From Lenzites betulinus (lineage: Eukaryota > Basidiomycota > Agaricomycetes > Polyporales > Polyporaceae), in the NCBI GenBank assembly GCA_022264855.1, contig JABYQU010000003.1:1178001-1242000 (forward strand): a DNA stretch of 64,000 bases, given 5' to 3'. The notes under the pieces are model-generated. The model was not told the origin of the DNA and ran no database searches. It saw only the letters and a program-made list of their open reading frames with translations. Below, piece by piece: positions 46,363 through 57,066 of the stretch (the first letter of the stretch is position 1; every line of letters starts with the position of its first letter). The position numbers were made by a program, and so were the translations under genes.

Positions 46363-47304
46363 GAGCATTAAATAGCGGGAATAGCCGATTAGCTCAAAAA
46401 GCAAGGTCCGGTTTTAATGAACGGTGGTTAGTGTGATGAGTTGGCGGTAAGAGCGGAATCAGCAGATGTAATGAGACCTTATGAGATCTCAATGAGCCGG
46501 GTTAATGAGGTCTAATTGACCATTAAGGAGGCCTCGTGAGTACTGAGTGGAGATGTTAACGAGAAGTAATGAGCGCACATTTGCTCGACATATCTGCCAG
46601 ATTAGTCCCTGATTAGAGTGCATTCGCAACGGCTGACACACAATAGCAGGATATTATAACGAGTCGTATGGTATTAGTAGACGTATTTTACAAGCAGGCC
46701 CATCCTCGACATGATGAGCCCACAATGGTAGTAAGTAAAGTATACTACAGCCACATCGGCGCCCGGGCACGAGCTGAGAGGACAGAAGGAAGCATACAAG
46801 AACATCCATGATCGGGCGTCGCCGCCGGAGCGATGGGTGAGTGGTACCATATCTATCATAATAGAGTGAGTTGGGATGCGGGGCTGATAGGGCGAAGAGG
46901 GCAGGGTTGTGACGATACTGTAGAGCAGGGTGTAGTAAGTAGTCCGATGACTATTGTAGGCCAGAGAACGTTACCGCTAGCAGGCAAAACAGATATGAAC
47001 AAATAAAGATACAACGACACGTCGCAGGCCTCCGCGGCGGTCGGCCTATTAGCGAGGAAATGTGGCGTGGCGACTTGGAGTGCGAGCGAACGATGCCAAC
47101 GCGGCGTGGATGCGTCGATGCAACGACTGAGTCAACATGGATGTTGACGCGACAGTGCTGGGCGTAGCGGCGTTTACGAGCGAAGTTGATGGCATGGTAC
47201 GTCACAAGGGCGGAGTGGGGAGGAAGCTGAGAGGCGGGGTGATCTGTACAAGGTAGATACAGTGCTCGGTGCCGGGCGGTGGGGTCTGACAGCGACTGCA
47301 GTGC
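46363..47304. other. Left subterminal region of the transposon, no gene
   Basis: About 940 bp. Four TAATGAG copies (46359-46365, 46469-46475, 46503-46509, 46567-46573) may be transposase-binding sites. No open frame here resembles a known protein. Confidence 0.55.
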
Positions 47305-49765
47305 TTAGTCGACCTCCATGGCATCGATGTCGAGTCGGCCGACTGCCGAGGGTGTGCCCGTCTGTGCAGGGTCTGCCAGTCCACTGAGAAACATTAGACA
47401 CATGGGTGAGCGGAGTACTGATTGTGTGAGATGTATGACGAGCCTGCATACCTTACGACGTCGTAGAGCTTGTGTGTCATGGTGTGGTACTTCTGCAAAC
47501 TCGCCGTCCTAATTGCCTTGAGCAGTGTGACGTGCTCATTATAGGCGTCGAGGTATCTATCTGCAGAGAAGCTGCTGGCGTTGATGAACTCTCCGGACTT
47601 CCAGTCGACAAGCGACGCATGAATCTGAGCAATACAATAACACGATAAGTGTTAGCTGCCGTATCGGGTGAATAGGAACTCAAAGCGCATACGGCGGTTC
47701 CTACAAGCGCAAGCATGGCAGCTGGAATCTCTTTCTCATCACGGTTGGGGAGGGAGGACCGGAAGACGTCGGGATTCCTATTGGCAAACGACTTCGGCCC
47801 CTTGAAAAATGTCTCTCTAATGACTGAGACGACGACAGAATGCTGATAGGGCTTCGCCTCGCTAATCGACTTGCTCTGTTCGACGCAAATTGTCAGAGCA
47901 CGCAAGGGAAAGAGAGATCGACCGACTTACCTCAAAATCGCACGGGTACACATAGATTAGCTCCGGAAGGAGCCAGTTCACCTTGTCACTAGATTTTCCT
48001 GAGACTAGTACGTATCCAGACGCAACAGCGGCATCACTTTTCTCCTTGACCTTGCCTCGAAAGCTGCTGATGCGCTGATTAGGCTGTAAGCAATTGTACC
48101 ATTAGTCAATGGAGGCAATGCGAGCACGGTGAATAAACAAACGATAGCAGAAAGAGCTCGTGTGAACGTTCCATCGTTGATCATGCGATGTGTAAGTTGC
48201 TTATACTTAGCTCGGGGCTCCAGGGCCTTCGCGGTTTCAACCATTGCCAGCCGGACTGAACGGCCACGATTTCGTGCATCAGGGAATGCATCATGGGAGA
48301 CAAGGTCGCGCTCCAGGCGTTGGTTCGATGCGCGAAGCACGTCTTGAATGTCAGGGTGTTGACTCTTCAGTGAGAGTTGTCCGCCGTGGGCCGGAAAGAT
48401 CACCTGATATGCATTTGCCGGGGGACTGGGGTCGATGTCAGACGGCTCGCTGGAATCGATGATTGTGTTTGGCTGTAGGTTCAAATGTCCATTAGTGCAT
48501 GGCCATACACAAAGGTACAACAACGTACCTGTCCGGGCCAATGTATCAGAGGGACAGATAGAGGGAGCGGGACGTACTTCTTCTCCTGAGCCTTGATGGG
48601 CCGATTAAGAGCAGGAGCAGAAGGAGCAGTGGCCTGAGTTTTGAACTCAGGACGCTAGCATATTGTTGAACATAGAACTTAATGACTGTAGCTCAGAGAG
48701 GACAAGGCAGTAATACTTACCTCGAGCTTGACGCGGGCATTCAGTGACAGAGCAGTACGGTTTGCTGCCGTGACCTAATTGGGGTTGTAGCACGTGGGTT
48801 CAAACTCTAATCTTGCAAACACTCACCACTTCGCCACCAGTCCCACGACTCGCTTTCATCCGAGCAGCAGCCTGTGGAGTACGTGTTTGTGCAGCTGTCT
48901 CTGATCCAACCCATCGAGGAGCCTATAGACCCTTGTAAGCATTTTAAAATCTTAATCACGGATGTTTGCTCACCTCCATGGCCAAGCTTTGGGCAAGCGC
49001 GTGACCATTGTTCTCGAGTGAGGCCATTAATTCATCCTCAGATTCAGTTTGCTCAGCCGCAAACCCTTCTTCCTCCTCAGGGTCACCATCGTCACTGTCA
49101 GTGTCGTCGACTAGTGCCTGAGGGTTGTGTACATCCGGAATAAATGAATGTGGACTCTCCGAAGGGAGTCCACCAGCCGTTTGCACCAACGCTCGTGTCC
49201 TCGGAATGGTCAGTGCTAGCGGCCTATCACTCTCATCACCTGACTCGCTAATAAGCTCTTCAGTGCATAGCGGATACCCTAGCTCGATAGCAGAATGAGA
49301 ATCTGTATATGGAATGAATACCGAGTACGTACGCTCCACTGAGGGCATACCAGGTGCCGATATGTCACCTCCCAAATGGGCGGGCATGTCTTGTTTATCG
49401 ATGATAACGGGTGCTCAGGTAGACGTAAGTCTGCATTATATGTGTCGCGGAAAACACAAGTATAACATACATGCTTTCCGAACAGCCTTGACACGCTTTG
49501 CTGCACGGCCAGCAGCTTCCTGGGACGTTAGGAGGAGCGCATGTTTATCGCCAGGTGCCGGGCCTATTTGGGTGTCATTCGACACTGGTAAGCATTATTC
49601 TCGTGAATGACAAGTCTAGCTGCTTATAGACTTACCTATGTCCTGTGCAGCGTCATCAGCAGTCGGCTTAGCAAGTCGTTGACTCCTCCGCATCTGTTTG
49701 ACTGCAGTGCCCTGGGCTACAGGAGGATGTCGACCCTTGCGAGTAGATGGCTTAGTCGCTGGCAT
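47305..49765 (-). CDS. DUF6532-type protein encoded inside the Plavaka transposon
   Basis: Starts at 49765 with a Lys/Arg-rich N-terminus (MPATKPSTRKGRHPPVAQGT) and a second basic segment (RRSQRLAKP). A long acidic disordered region follows (DDTDSDDGDPEEEEG). The C-terminal domain reads RASNQRLERDLVSHDAFPDA, KVNWLLPELIYVYPCDFE, YQHSVVVSVIRETFFKGP, DEKEIPAAMLALVGTAV, IHASLVDWKSGEF and RYLDAYNEHVTLLKAIR. The helical pattern with PAAMLALV and the 'xxASLxxWxxG' block is what I know as DUF6532, a domain of unknown function common in Agaricomycetes. The last intron (GTATGC...CTCAG) gives the ending VVSGLADPAQ and stop TAA at 47305-47307. It is transcribed away from the transposase across a 380-bp gap. 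Basic and acidic low-complexity parts suggest a nuclear protein; that is inference. Confidence 0.72.
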
Positions 49766-50145
49766 AGACGTGTAAAGATGATGAATGTATCAGATGGCCA
49801 GACGTTCAATAGTCGAGTATTGAAAAAAGCGCAGATTATTGCTGGGTTCAGGCACGTCTTGCTCTCTACTTATATGAATGCAAAATCTGACCAGCGCTTG
49901 TATTCTTTAGCCCATGCTGTAGACTCGAGCAGTTCTGGAGGGATCGAGTATCGGCTCCCGCTGCTCTGGGTGCAGTCTCAGACCGGCCTTCCCGCTCACC
50001 GCCGTGGCCGCCCGTTGCGCATGATCCGCCCGTATTCCTCATCCCGCCCCAGTTTGTTGCATGCCTTTGAGCCTCCACCTTCCCTGCCCAACCAAATCTC
50101 CCCATCTACGACAGTCTTGACATCGTCTGTTTCAAACTTGCTGCT
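49766..50145. promoter_or_regulatory. Divergent promoter between the DUF6532 gene and the transposase
   Basis: 380 bp between opposed start codons within the element. Sharing this short region would couple expression of the two genes. No definite core element is seen. Confidence 0.5.
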
Positions 50146-53100
50146 ATGCCCAGTCATCGGTGTGATGGCTGCAACACTGTCTTTACATCCAACTCTGGAT
50201 GGAGTAATCACCTTCGCCAGACTGCGCAGCTGAAGTGTATCGCTGTTCGCGATAGAGAACTTGCACATGAGCAAGCAATGTTCTCTGCAGGTGTTCAATT
50301 CGACTCCAATTCTACTGCTGATCTCTTTGATACTCCTATGGACATCGACGTGAATGCTGCTCCTATCGCATTCGAAGGCGACTTCTTTGGCAGTATATAC
50401 AGCAATAACGATCTTGGGCAACCTTACGACAATCAGGCCTCTCCTTCTCAGTCCTTTGCTTGCTCCCCGGACTCTTCGGAGTGGGAGGTTTCCGACGATG
50501 AAGCACGCCCCTCTGAGACACACTGGGAAGCTCCCGCTGCTTCGCCATCCTTCATGACACAAGACTCCCCTCCCGCTGAACCTATCACGCCAAGCCCAAG
50601 CGAGGCCAGTCCAAGCAGTCGTCGTGCTGGAGGTGAAGCATCTCTTCGAAAAACGTATGTTGTACACTTCCCTAGCAATCGAGCAGGTGCACCACTCGCT
50701 GTGGCAGACGCCGAGTACACATACAACCATTATCGTGCTGAGCTTGAGCTTGGCAACGCCTCCCCATATGCACCCTTTACATCACAGATCGATTGGGACA
50801 TCGCATCGTGGGCTAAGAGACGCGGTCCGGGCTCGACAGCACTGACTGAGCTTCTTGAGATCGATCATGTATGAGCCTTTCTTTTTATCCAACTTCTCTA
50901 ACGCTGATTTGCTTGAAGCTTGCCGAACGTTTAGGTCTCTCGTACTCGAATGCACGCAGCCTTAACAAGATCATCGACCACGATATTGCTGCATCGCGCC
51001 CACCATTTGAACGGCATGAGATTGTAGTTGCGGGGGAGGCCTTCGAAGTGTACTATCACGACGTCCTGGCTTGTGCGCGGGCGCTCTTTGGTGATCCGGA
51101 GTTTACAAAGGAACTCCTTCTAGTACCGGAGCGGCATTATACAGATGCAGACCAGAAGGTTCGTGTGTACTTTGACATGAACACCGGGCAATGGTGGTGG
51201 AGCGTTCAGGTATGTTGTGTGCTTGAACCTCTATTTACATTAGCTAACCCTTTTGAGCATATAGCAAGCACTGGAGAAGCGGCGCGAAGGCGCAACCATA
51301 ATCCCCATTATCATATCCTCCGATAAGACTCAACTCACGCTCATTGGAAACAAGTCCGCGTATCCTGTGTATATGACGTTGGGGAACCTCCCGAAGGACG
51401 TTCGCTGCAAGCCTTCAAGACGGGGACAGATCCTCCTTGCGTACCTGCCTACATCCAAACTCGAGCACATCACCAACAAGGCTCAGCGTCGCCGGACTCT
51501 TGCCAACCTGTACCATGCCTGTCTTACTCGTGTCTTGCAGCCTCTTCAAACCGCTGGTGTAGATGGGATGTGTATGGCGCGTGGCGATGGAGTCGTCCAT
51601 CGGGGGCACCCTATTCTCGCTGTTCATGTGGGGGACTATCCTGAGCAGCTTCTCGTGACTGGATGCAAAAACGGCGAGTGCGCAAAGTGTTCCATTCCGC
51701 GTGCAGAGCTCGGACAGTCGTCGGATACCCATAGACCCTTACGCGACCTTGGCAAGGTTTTCGATGCCCTCGCCTCCCTCGACGAAGGTCCCCGAGCTTA
51801 CACGAAGGCCTGTCGTGAAGCTGGGATCAAGCCCCTCTTCCATCCCTTCTGGGAGTACCTTCCATACACGAACATCTATTGCGCGATCACACCTGACATC
51901 CTCCACCAACTCTATCAGGGCGTTATCAAGCACATCATCGCCTGGCTAACAGCAGCCTATGGAGCAGATGAGCTTGATGCACGATGCCGTCGTCTCCCCC
52001 CCAATCATAGCCTCCGGCACTTTGCGAAGGGGATTACCACGCTCTCACGAGTGACCGGAAAGGAGCACCAAGACATGTGTCGGATCCTGCTGGGGCTCAT
52101 CATTGGCATACCCCTTCGTGATGGACTCTCGCCATCGCGGCTTGTTCGTGCGACTCGTGCTCTTCTTGACTTTCTCTATCTTGCGCTGTACCCCTCGCAT
52201 ACTTCAATTACCCTTCGGCTTCTTGATGACGCACTCCAGACCTTTCATGCAAACAGGTCGATCTTCGTTGATCTTGGCATTCGTGAGCACTTCAAGCTTC
52301 CGAAGCTACACTTCTTCGACCACTACCGGCAGTCCATCAAGTTGTTCGGGACCACCGACAATTACGACACGCAGTTCTCTGAACGTCTGCATATCGACTT
52401 TACCAAAGAAGCCTATCGTGCGACGAACCACAAGGACGAGCTCTCACAGATGACCATCTGGCTTGAGCGCAAGGAGAAGGTGGAACGGCATGCTGCGTAT
52501 ATGCGATGGCGACTACAGCAAGGTAATTGAGCCTTGCAGTGTACGGCTTGTATCTACTGATGTATAGCAATGTAGTGCCCGAGCCGCCTCCACAGCCTGT
52601 CACCCCTCCGGCGCCGGCATGCCTTGTGTCTCCGCTGTCTCCAGAACACCCTCTTCCTCTGACGCCAGGGCCTACCACACCCAATGTGTCTCCTCCAAAA
52701 CAACATGGAGGACGTCCAAGAACCCAGAAGCCACATGAAGACGCCTCGCACCACGTTGTTCGCAAGCCGCGCCTCGAGATGACTCGTTATCCCTCGGTCA
52801 GTGCTGCGATCACATTCCAACAGCTCGCCCTTGATTACGGAGCCACATACTTCCGCGACGTACTCGCGCGGTTCGTTGCTCAACGTAATGATGTCTTGCA
52901 TCAACTCTCGGACTCGGACACTGAGATTGAGAAAGCCTCAGCCGCCATCTATTTCCCATTTCACCGTGTCCCAGTGTACCACCGGATCAAGATTTGGATC
53001 GACGAGCCGGATGGACTCCTGGCAATCCCGCAGGTCGGGGATCTCATCCACGTTCGCCCATCTAGGCAGGACAGGCACGGAACGACTGTACCTGCTCGAT

Positions 53101-53569
53101 TCGACACCGTTCTTGTGAATGTGGGTACAAGCAGCATGCGCGATATACATCGTGAGTTATCATACCATTATCTCTATAGATTGTTCGGCTACTAATTGCC
53201 AGTGCAGGTTTTCGAGTGGCCCAGGTCCGTGTTGTCTTCAAGATCCCAAAAACGGACCTGCCGACCTTGTTTCCACGCAATGCTGGGGCGACTTACCCTG
53301 AGCATCTTGCATATGTCGAATGGTTCACACCATTCACTCCTGACCCGCATCCGGATCATGGACTCTACAAGGTATCGCGCTCGATGCGGCGCGGCGCGCG
53401 CCTAGCGAGCATCATCCCCGTCGAAGACATTGTGCGTTCGTGCCATCTTATTCCAGACTTTGGCGCAGTGGCCCCCCGTGAATGGACCTCTAGTACCGTC
53501 TTAGAACAATGCTCTAGCTTCTATGTAAACTCGTTTGCAGACCGGAATACATACAAACTACTGAACTAG
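50146..53569 (+). CDS. Plavaka transposase, apparently full length
   Basis: DDE-type transposase of the Plavaka group. The N-terminus has a C2H2-like finger (HRCDGCNTVF, then NHLRQ). A disordered Ser/Pro region follows, then YTYNHYRAELELGNASPYAP, a 50-bp intron, LAERLGLSYSNARSLNKIID, and RVYFDMNTGQWWWSVQ. The core has IIPIIISSDKTQLTLIGNKS, YPVYMTLGNLPKDVRCKPSR, VGDYPEQLLVTGC with CxxxxCxxC spacing, PDILHQLYQGVIKHIIAWLT, RVTGKEHQDMCRILLGLI and FSERLHIDFTKEAYRATNHK. The C-terminal exon (after an intron at about 53151-53208) ends REWTSSTVLEQC and FYVNSFADRN before the stop at 53567-53569. The Asp of SSDKT and that of GDYPEQ are candidate catalytic residues by analogy. No frameshift or internal stop is needed. 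Confidence 0.88.
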
Positions 53570-54952
53570 TACCGGTCCCTCAAGCGGCATCTTGCTTGCT
53601 CCCGCTTTTATCATAGCCTTTCCCACGGCCCGTTTTGGTGCGACGTGTGCGGTCGCCTACAAGCGCCTACAGCATTCCTTCCACGCCAATGTGACTGTCC
53701 TCCCCCGCCCCATTCCACCCCCACTGTGGCCGCGTGCTCTTGCTGGGCCATACCATGGCCCTCCATGCATGCTCCCATCTTCCCTAAGTCACTCTCTGCC
53801 CTGTGACATGTTCTTGCTGGGTCGCACAACGGCCCTCCATGCATGTGCTGGCAACCTCTCGGAGCCCCTCCCCGTCCCCCTCCTTTGCCCTCGGAATGTA
53901 GAGCATTGCTCACATTAATGTACCCCATTGGCTGGTACGCCTGACATGCCACGCCTATGTATATTGGGCAGATCCATCTGACCTGTAGATCGCCTCCCCA
54001 TCTAGGTCTCTTTGGTGCAAATATCAAATCTGCACCTTCGCCTGCGACGTGTTCCTGCTGGGCTGCACCCCAGCCCTCCATGCACGTACCGGCATACCCC
54101 CAGCCCCCCGCGTCCCCCACTTTTGCCCTCTCCAAACCAAGCGCCGTATGAATGGTGCAAACCCGGAGGCATGAGCCCATTTGTGGTGAGCATTTGCAGG
54201 CTGCTCTCCAGTCCCTCCCCTCCTCGAGCAGGGATGTCAGCCCGCGGGCGGATGCTCCGACGTGCATCAGCGCGTCGTGACGCCGTCCACTCGATCCCCT
54301 CCCTCATCCACTCTCGAGCAGGGACGTCAGCCCGCGGGCGGATGCTCCGACGTGCATCAGCGCGTTGTGACGCCGTCCACTCGACCCCATCCCCCCTCCC
54401 TTCTCCCACCGCACTCTGGCCTGTGACGTGCTCCTGCTGGGCTGCACCCCGTCCCTCTATGCGCGTACCGTTGAGTTTCGAACACCCTCACCAACAGACT
54501 CCCGGAAGGGCATTGCGACGATTGTCGGTATTACAGCAATCATGTAAGAACGCCGGGCGAGGATTTGGAGTGAGTGACTCGGTGCTCGGACATAGGTATG
54601 CTGTAACTCAAATAAGTCGCCGAGAATTGCTCTGCCAAACAAATTTATTGCTCGAACCGATGCCCATGGACCTCAACAATCGTGTTGTGAATGTCCTAGG
54701 CCTTGCTAATTTATGCCTCGCAAGATATGGCCTCGCGGATGTGGCTCCCCTTGAGGCGCCCGTGTCCAACTTCCAAGCGCTTCAAACCTTGGCCGCATCT
54801 CGCGGTTTCGCTGATGCCACTTAACGCATACTTATACATAGCGACACATTGGGCGAGCATGCTTTACTTACAAGTAAGTGGTCATATATGGCAAGAAGCT
54901 GTGATTAGGAGGGCCTCGAGCGATTATATGGATTATCCGGGTCTAACATGTA
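53570..54952. other. Right subterminal region of the transposon, repeat-rich, no gene
   Basis: GC-rich and pyrimidine-rich sequence. A degenerate unit of about 45 bp (core TGCTGGG...GCCCTCCATGCA) occurs four times: near 53732-53772, 53801-53846, 54041-54090 and 54419-54470. No coding region is recognised. Confidence 0.55.
54226..54405. repeat. Two tandem 90-bp repeats in the transposon's right part
   Basis: GAGCAGGGAYGTCAGCCCGC recurs at 54226 and 54316 and both copies continue nearly identically through GACGCCGTCCACTCGA. Only scattered substitutions separate them over the shared part. Confidence 0.75.
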
Positions 54953-54988
54953 ATTATCCCTCGTTAGGGACGGGGGTTTTCCCTGATG
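54953..54988 (-). repeat. Right terminal inverted repeat of the Plavaka element
   Basis: Reverse complement starts CATCAGGGAAAACCCCC; matches the left terminus with four substitutions. Confidence 0.85.
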
Positions 54989-55551
54989 TAGCAGGAAATC
55001 CTGCTCCTGGATGGACGGATGACGAGAATGCAGGTCGATAGGTGATACACTTATCCATCCACCACAGGACGAGTAGTTATCGGGTTTCAGAGCGCCGACC
55101 TCCAGGAGTCTATGTCGGTAAATATTAGCAAAGCAGGCAAAGAATAAAGGTGGACGAAAACTTGCCGTAGTTGGCAGCTCTTCTCCTTCATGGTCTGCGG
55201 AACTTGAAGCTCGCGGAGCCAGCCTATGAGGATTTTCTCGCTCCCACCTCCGCGGTCGCTGCTCTGGCCAATGGAAGACATATGTTGGTACGCCTCCAAC
55301 CCGCCGAGTTCCTCGATTTCTCGTTCTACGGTACCGAGCTCAATTTGTGCACTTGAAGCATTGCGAGCGTGTGCAGAGACGACGTTCTGGAGCTGCGACC
55401 GACGTTTGATAAGTACATGGAAGCGTCGAATGACGGTTCTCGTGGCCTGCGGGTGACTGGAGGTACCGCCGGCTTGGGAGCTTGGTCCAACCGTGGAGGG
55501 GCCGGCGACGGTCACCGGAGTCTTGCGTTTGGTTTTCCGCGCTTTAGGCAT
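54989..55551 (-). pseudogene. BMT2: BMT2 5' part: 25S rRNA adenine-N1-methyltransferase, N-terminal exons
   Basis: Start at 55551 (MPKARKTKRKTPVTVAGPS), a basic N-terminus suited to the nucleolus. Then VIRRFHVLIKRRSQLQNV, EREIEELGGLEAYQHMSSIG, QSSDRGGGSEKILIGWLREL, and an intron with an unusual GC donor (GCAAGT...CATAG) joining SCQLR to LLEVGALKPDNYSS. The segment runs through PIDLHSRHPSIQEQDFLL and stops at the TA duplication of the transposon. LLEVGALKPDNY is the SAM-binding motif region of this family. The continuation is MDAEEHRE in the other half at 46324, in frame once the element is removed. Confidence 0.87.
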
Positions 55552-55621
55552 AGCTGATGTCCGTTACATGCGCCGTCGCACATATCCAAGCTTTCAGGGT
55601 GTGTGCAAGATACCGGTCATC

Positions 55622-56216
55622 TTTCACAGGGGGCAAAGTAAAATATTCCGGAGGAAAACATGCCATGAAGATGTCGGAGTTTGAAAAGTTGTTTGTGTCA
55701 TTTTGCGCGCACGAACATGGCTGAAACATGTCAGAAATCTACGATATCACGAACTGCACATTTTTGGCATGTTGTCAGGACAAAAAAAGCAATAATATTC
55801 GAACTTTTCTAGACATGTTGTCTGCCATGTTTCTGTGGAACGAAAATGGCAAGGACATTTCCACTTTTTATGACATGGTGCGTTGTAAAATATAACGCAA
55901 ACATTGCATAGAGAACATGGGAAATATTGCTGCCATCACTATGTCGTTTTGTCTTCCATAACATGCCATGATTCCTTCATATCTTCTTGACATTTCTTTT
56001 GGACATGTTTCACTCCTAAACATTCCGCGAACATCTCTGATATTTTTCGCTATGTTTTTGGGTAGAACACACCACAATTATGTCAATAATATGTCAAAAA
56101 CTCCCATTTTATCTCAGCCATGTTCGTGCGCGCAAAATGATACAAACAAGCTTTCAAACTCCGACATCTTCATGGCATGTTTTCCTCCGGAATATTTTAC
56201 TTTGCCCCCTGTGTTT
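55622..56216. mobile_element. 589-bp CACTA-like MITE (55625-56213) with TTT target duplication
   Basis: Long terminal inverted repeats (about 105 bp per side, few mismatches) begin CACAGGGGGCAAAG. A TTT triplet flanks each end (55622-55624 and 56214-56216), fitting the 3-bp duplication of CACTA/EnSpm-type elements. The interior is AT-rich and repeats ACATG/CATGT pentamers more than ten times on both strands, like the subterminal transposase-binding arrays of that superfamily. It encodes no transposase. Its left end lies about 70 bp upstream of the BMT2 start codon, inside the likely promoter. Its termini differ from those of the Plavaka element, so it was probably moved by another transposase. 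Confidence 0.75.
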
Positions 56217-57066
56217 GGTGAGGTCAGCACACAATGTCGATGGGAAGGAGATATTATCAATATTTGAAGTGCCGAGAACTTCTAGCTCCGTAGGTTAGCG
56301 CCTGTCAGCGCTGCTGAGCGCTGAGCACTAGCGCCCGCGCCCGCGCCCGGAAGATGCCACGGCGACCCTCTTGAGTGGAAGCGGCTTCAGTGCTGCTTCA
56401 TCGACGTCGGCAATTAAAAGCTGCATGCATCATGACAACTATAAGTCCCCATGGGGAACGCCTCCGCCGCCCAACTGTTTACGTTTACTTGAATAGCTCT
56501 AGTCACCCTGCCTCACATGCATGTTCAATCAAAAGTTACCTCACACGGTGCGTCGACGTTCGCATCGAACAGTCACGTTGGCGTTGACCCTCGTTGACCT
56601 TGCGCAGTCTAAACTCGTTAAGCTCATTCAAACTCTCGCGGTGAACTTCTTTGCGCCGCTGTTTGAAATTGCCGACCACCGCCGCCCAAGGCCGAAGTAT
56701 ATATTTGATTTGAATTTTGCAGGGTTCGTAAGGGTTCCTAGCGTCCCCTGGGCAGACGTACCAATGTGCAAGCACAAGGACTGGGGGCTTGACTACGCTA
56801 TTAAACGCTAGGCTACAATGGGATTGCGATTAAGACGGTCCAAGTCAGCTGAACGACAAAACTGTGGATCCAGTCATGAAGCGACTTACCCTCGACTTTT
56901 TCGCATGCTCTCCTCCTTATCAATATCAGGGTCGTCTGAACCGAACCTGATCTGAATCGATCAGCGCCGACAGGTTTGTGCCAGACGCGCAGGGAGCCTG
57001 CATGCGCCAGAACAGCATAAAAACACATGAGGGGCAGCCGTGGTACCCACCGCCTACCCCATCGCC
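56217..57066. other. Intergenic: upstream region of the second P450 gene
   Basis: No gene is recognised. A 96-codon plus-strand frame (56521-56811) has no family similarity that I can see. A CATAAAAACA element about 50 bp before the ATG may be the TATA box. Confidence 0.4.

Larger units (their letters stand above)
46327..54988. mobile_element. 8,662-bp Plavaka-type DNA transposon carrying transposase and DUF6532 genes, inserted in BMT2
   Basis: Terminal inverted repeats start CATCAGGGAAAACCCCC at both ends and stay alignable for 36 bp with four mismatches. TA is duplicated at the insertion point (46325-46326 and 54989-54990). Deleting the element with one TA gives CTG CTA ATG GAT in the host gene, an uninterrupted BMT2 frame. 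Inside are a Plavaka transposase (50146-53569, +) and a divergent DUF6532 gene (47305-49765, -). Left subterminal sequence (46359-46573) repeats TAATGAG four times. Right subterminal DNA is GC-rich with internal repeats. A TA duplication is compatible with the CACTA-Mirage-Chapaev group in which Plavaka is usually placed. The element looks complete and possibly autonomous. Confidence 0.88.

Noticed and set aside
56521..56811. 96-codon frame before the second P450 as a gene
   Set aside because: No recognisable domain and no supporting splice or promoter signals.
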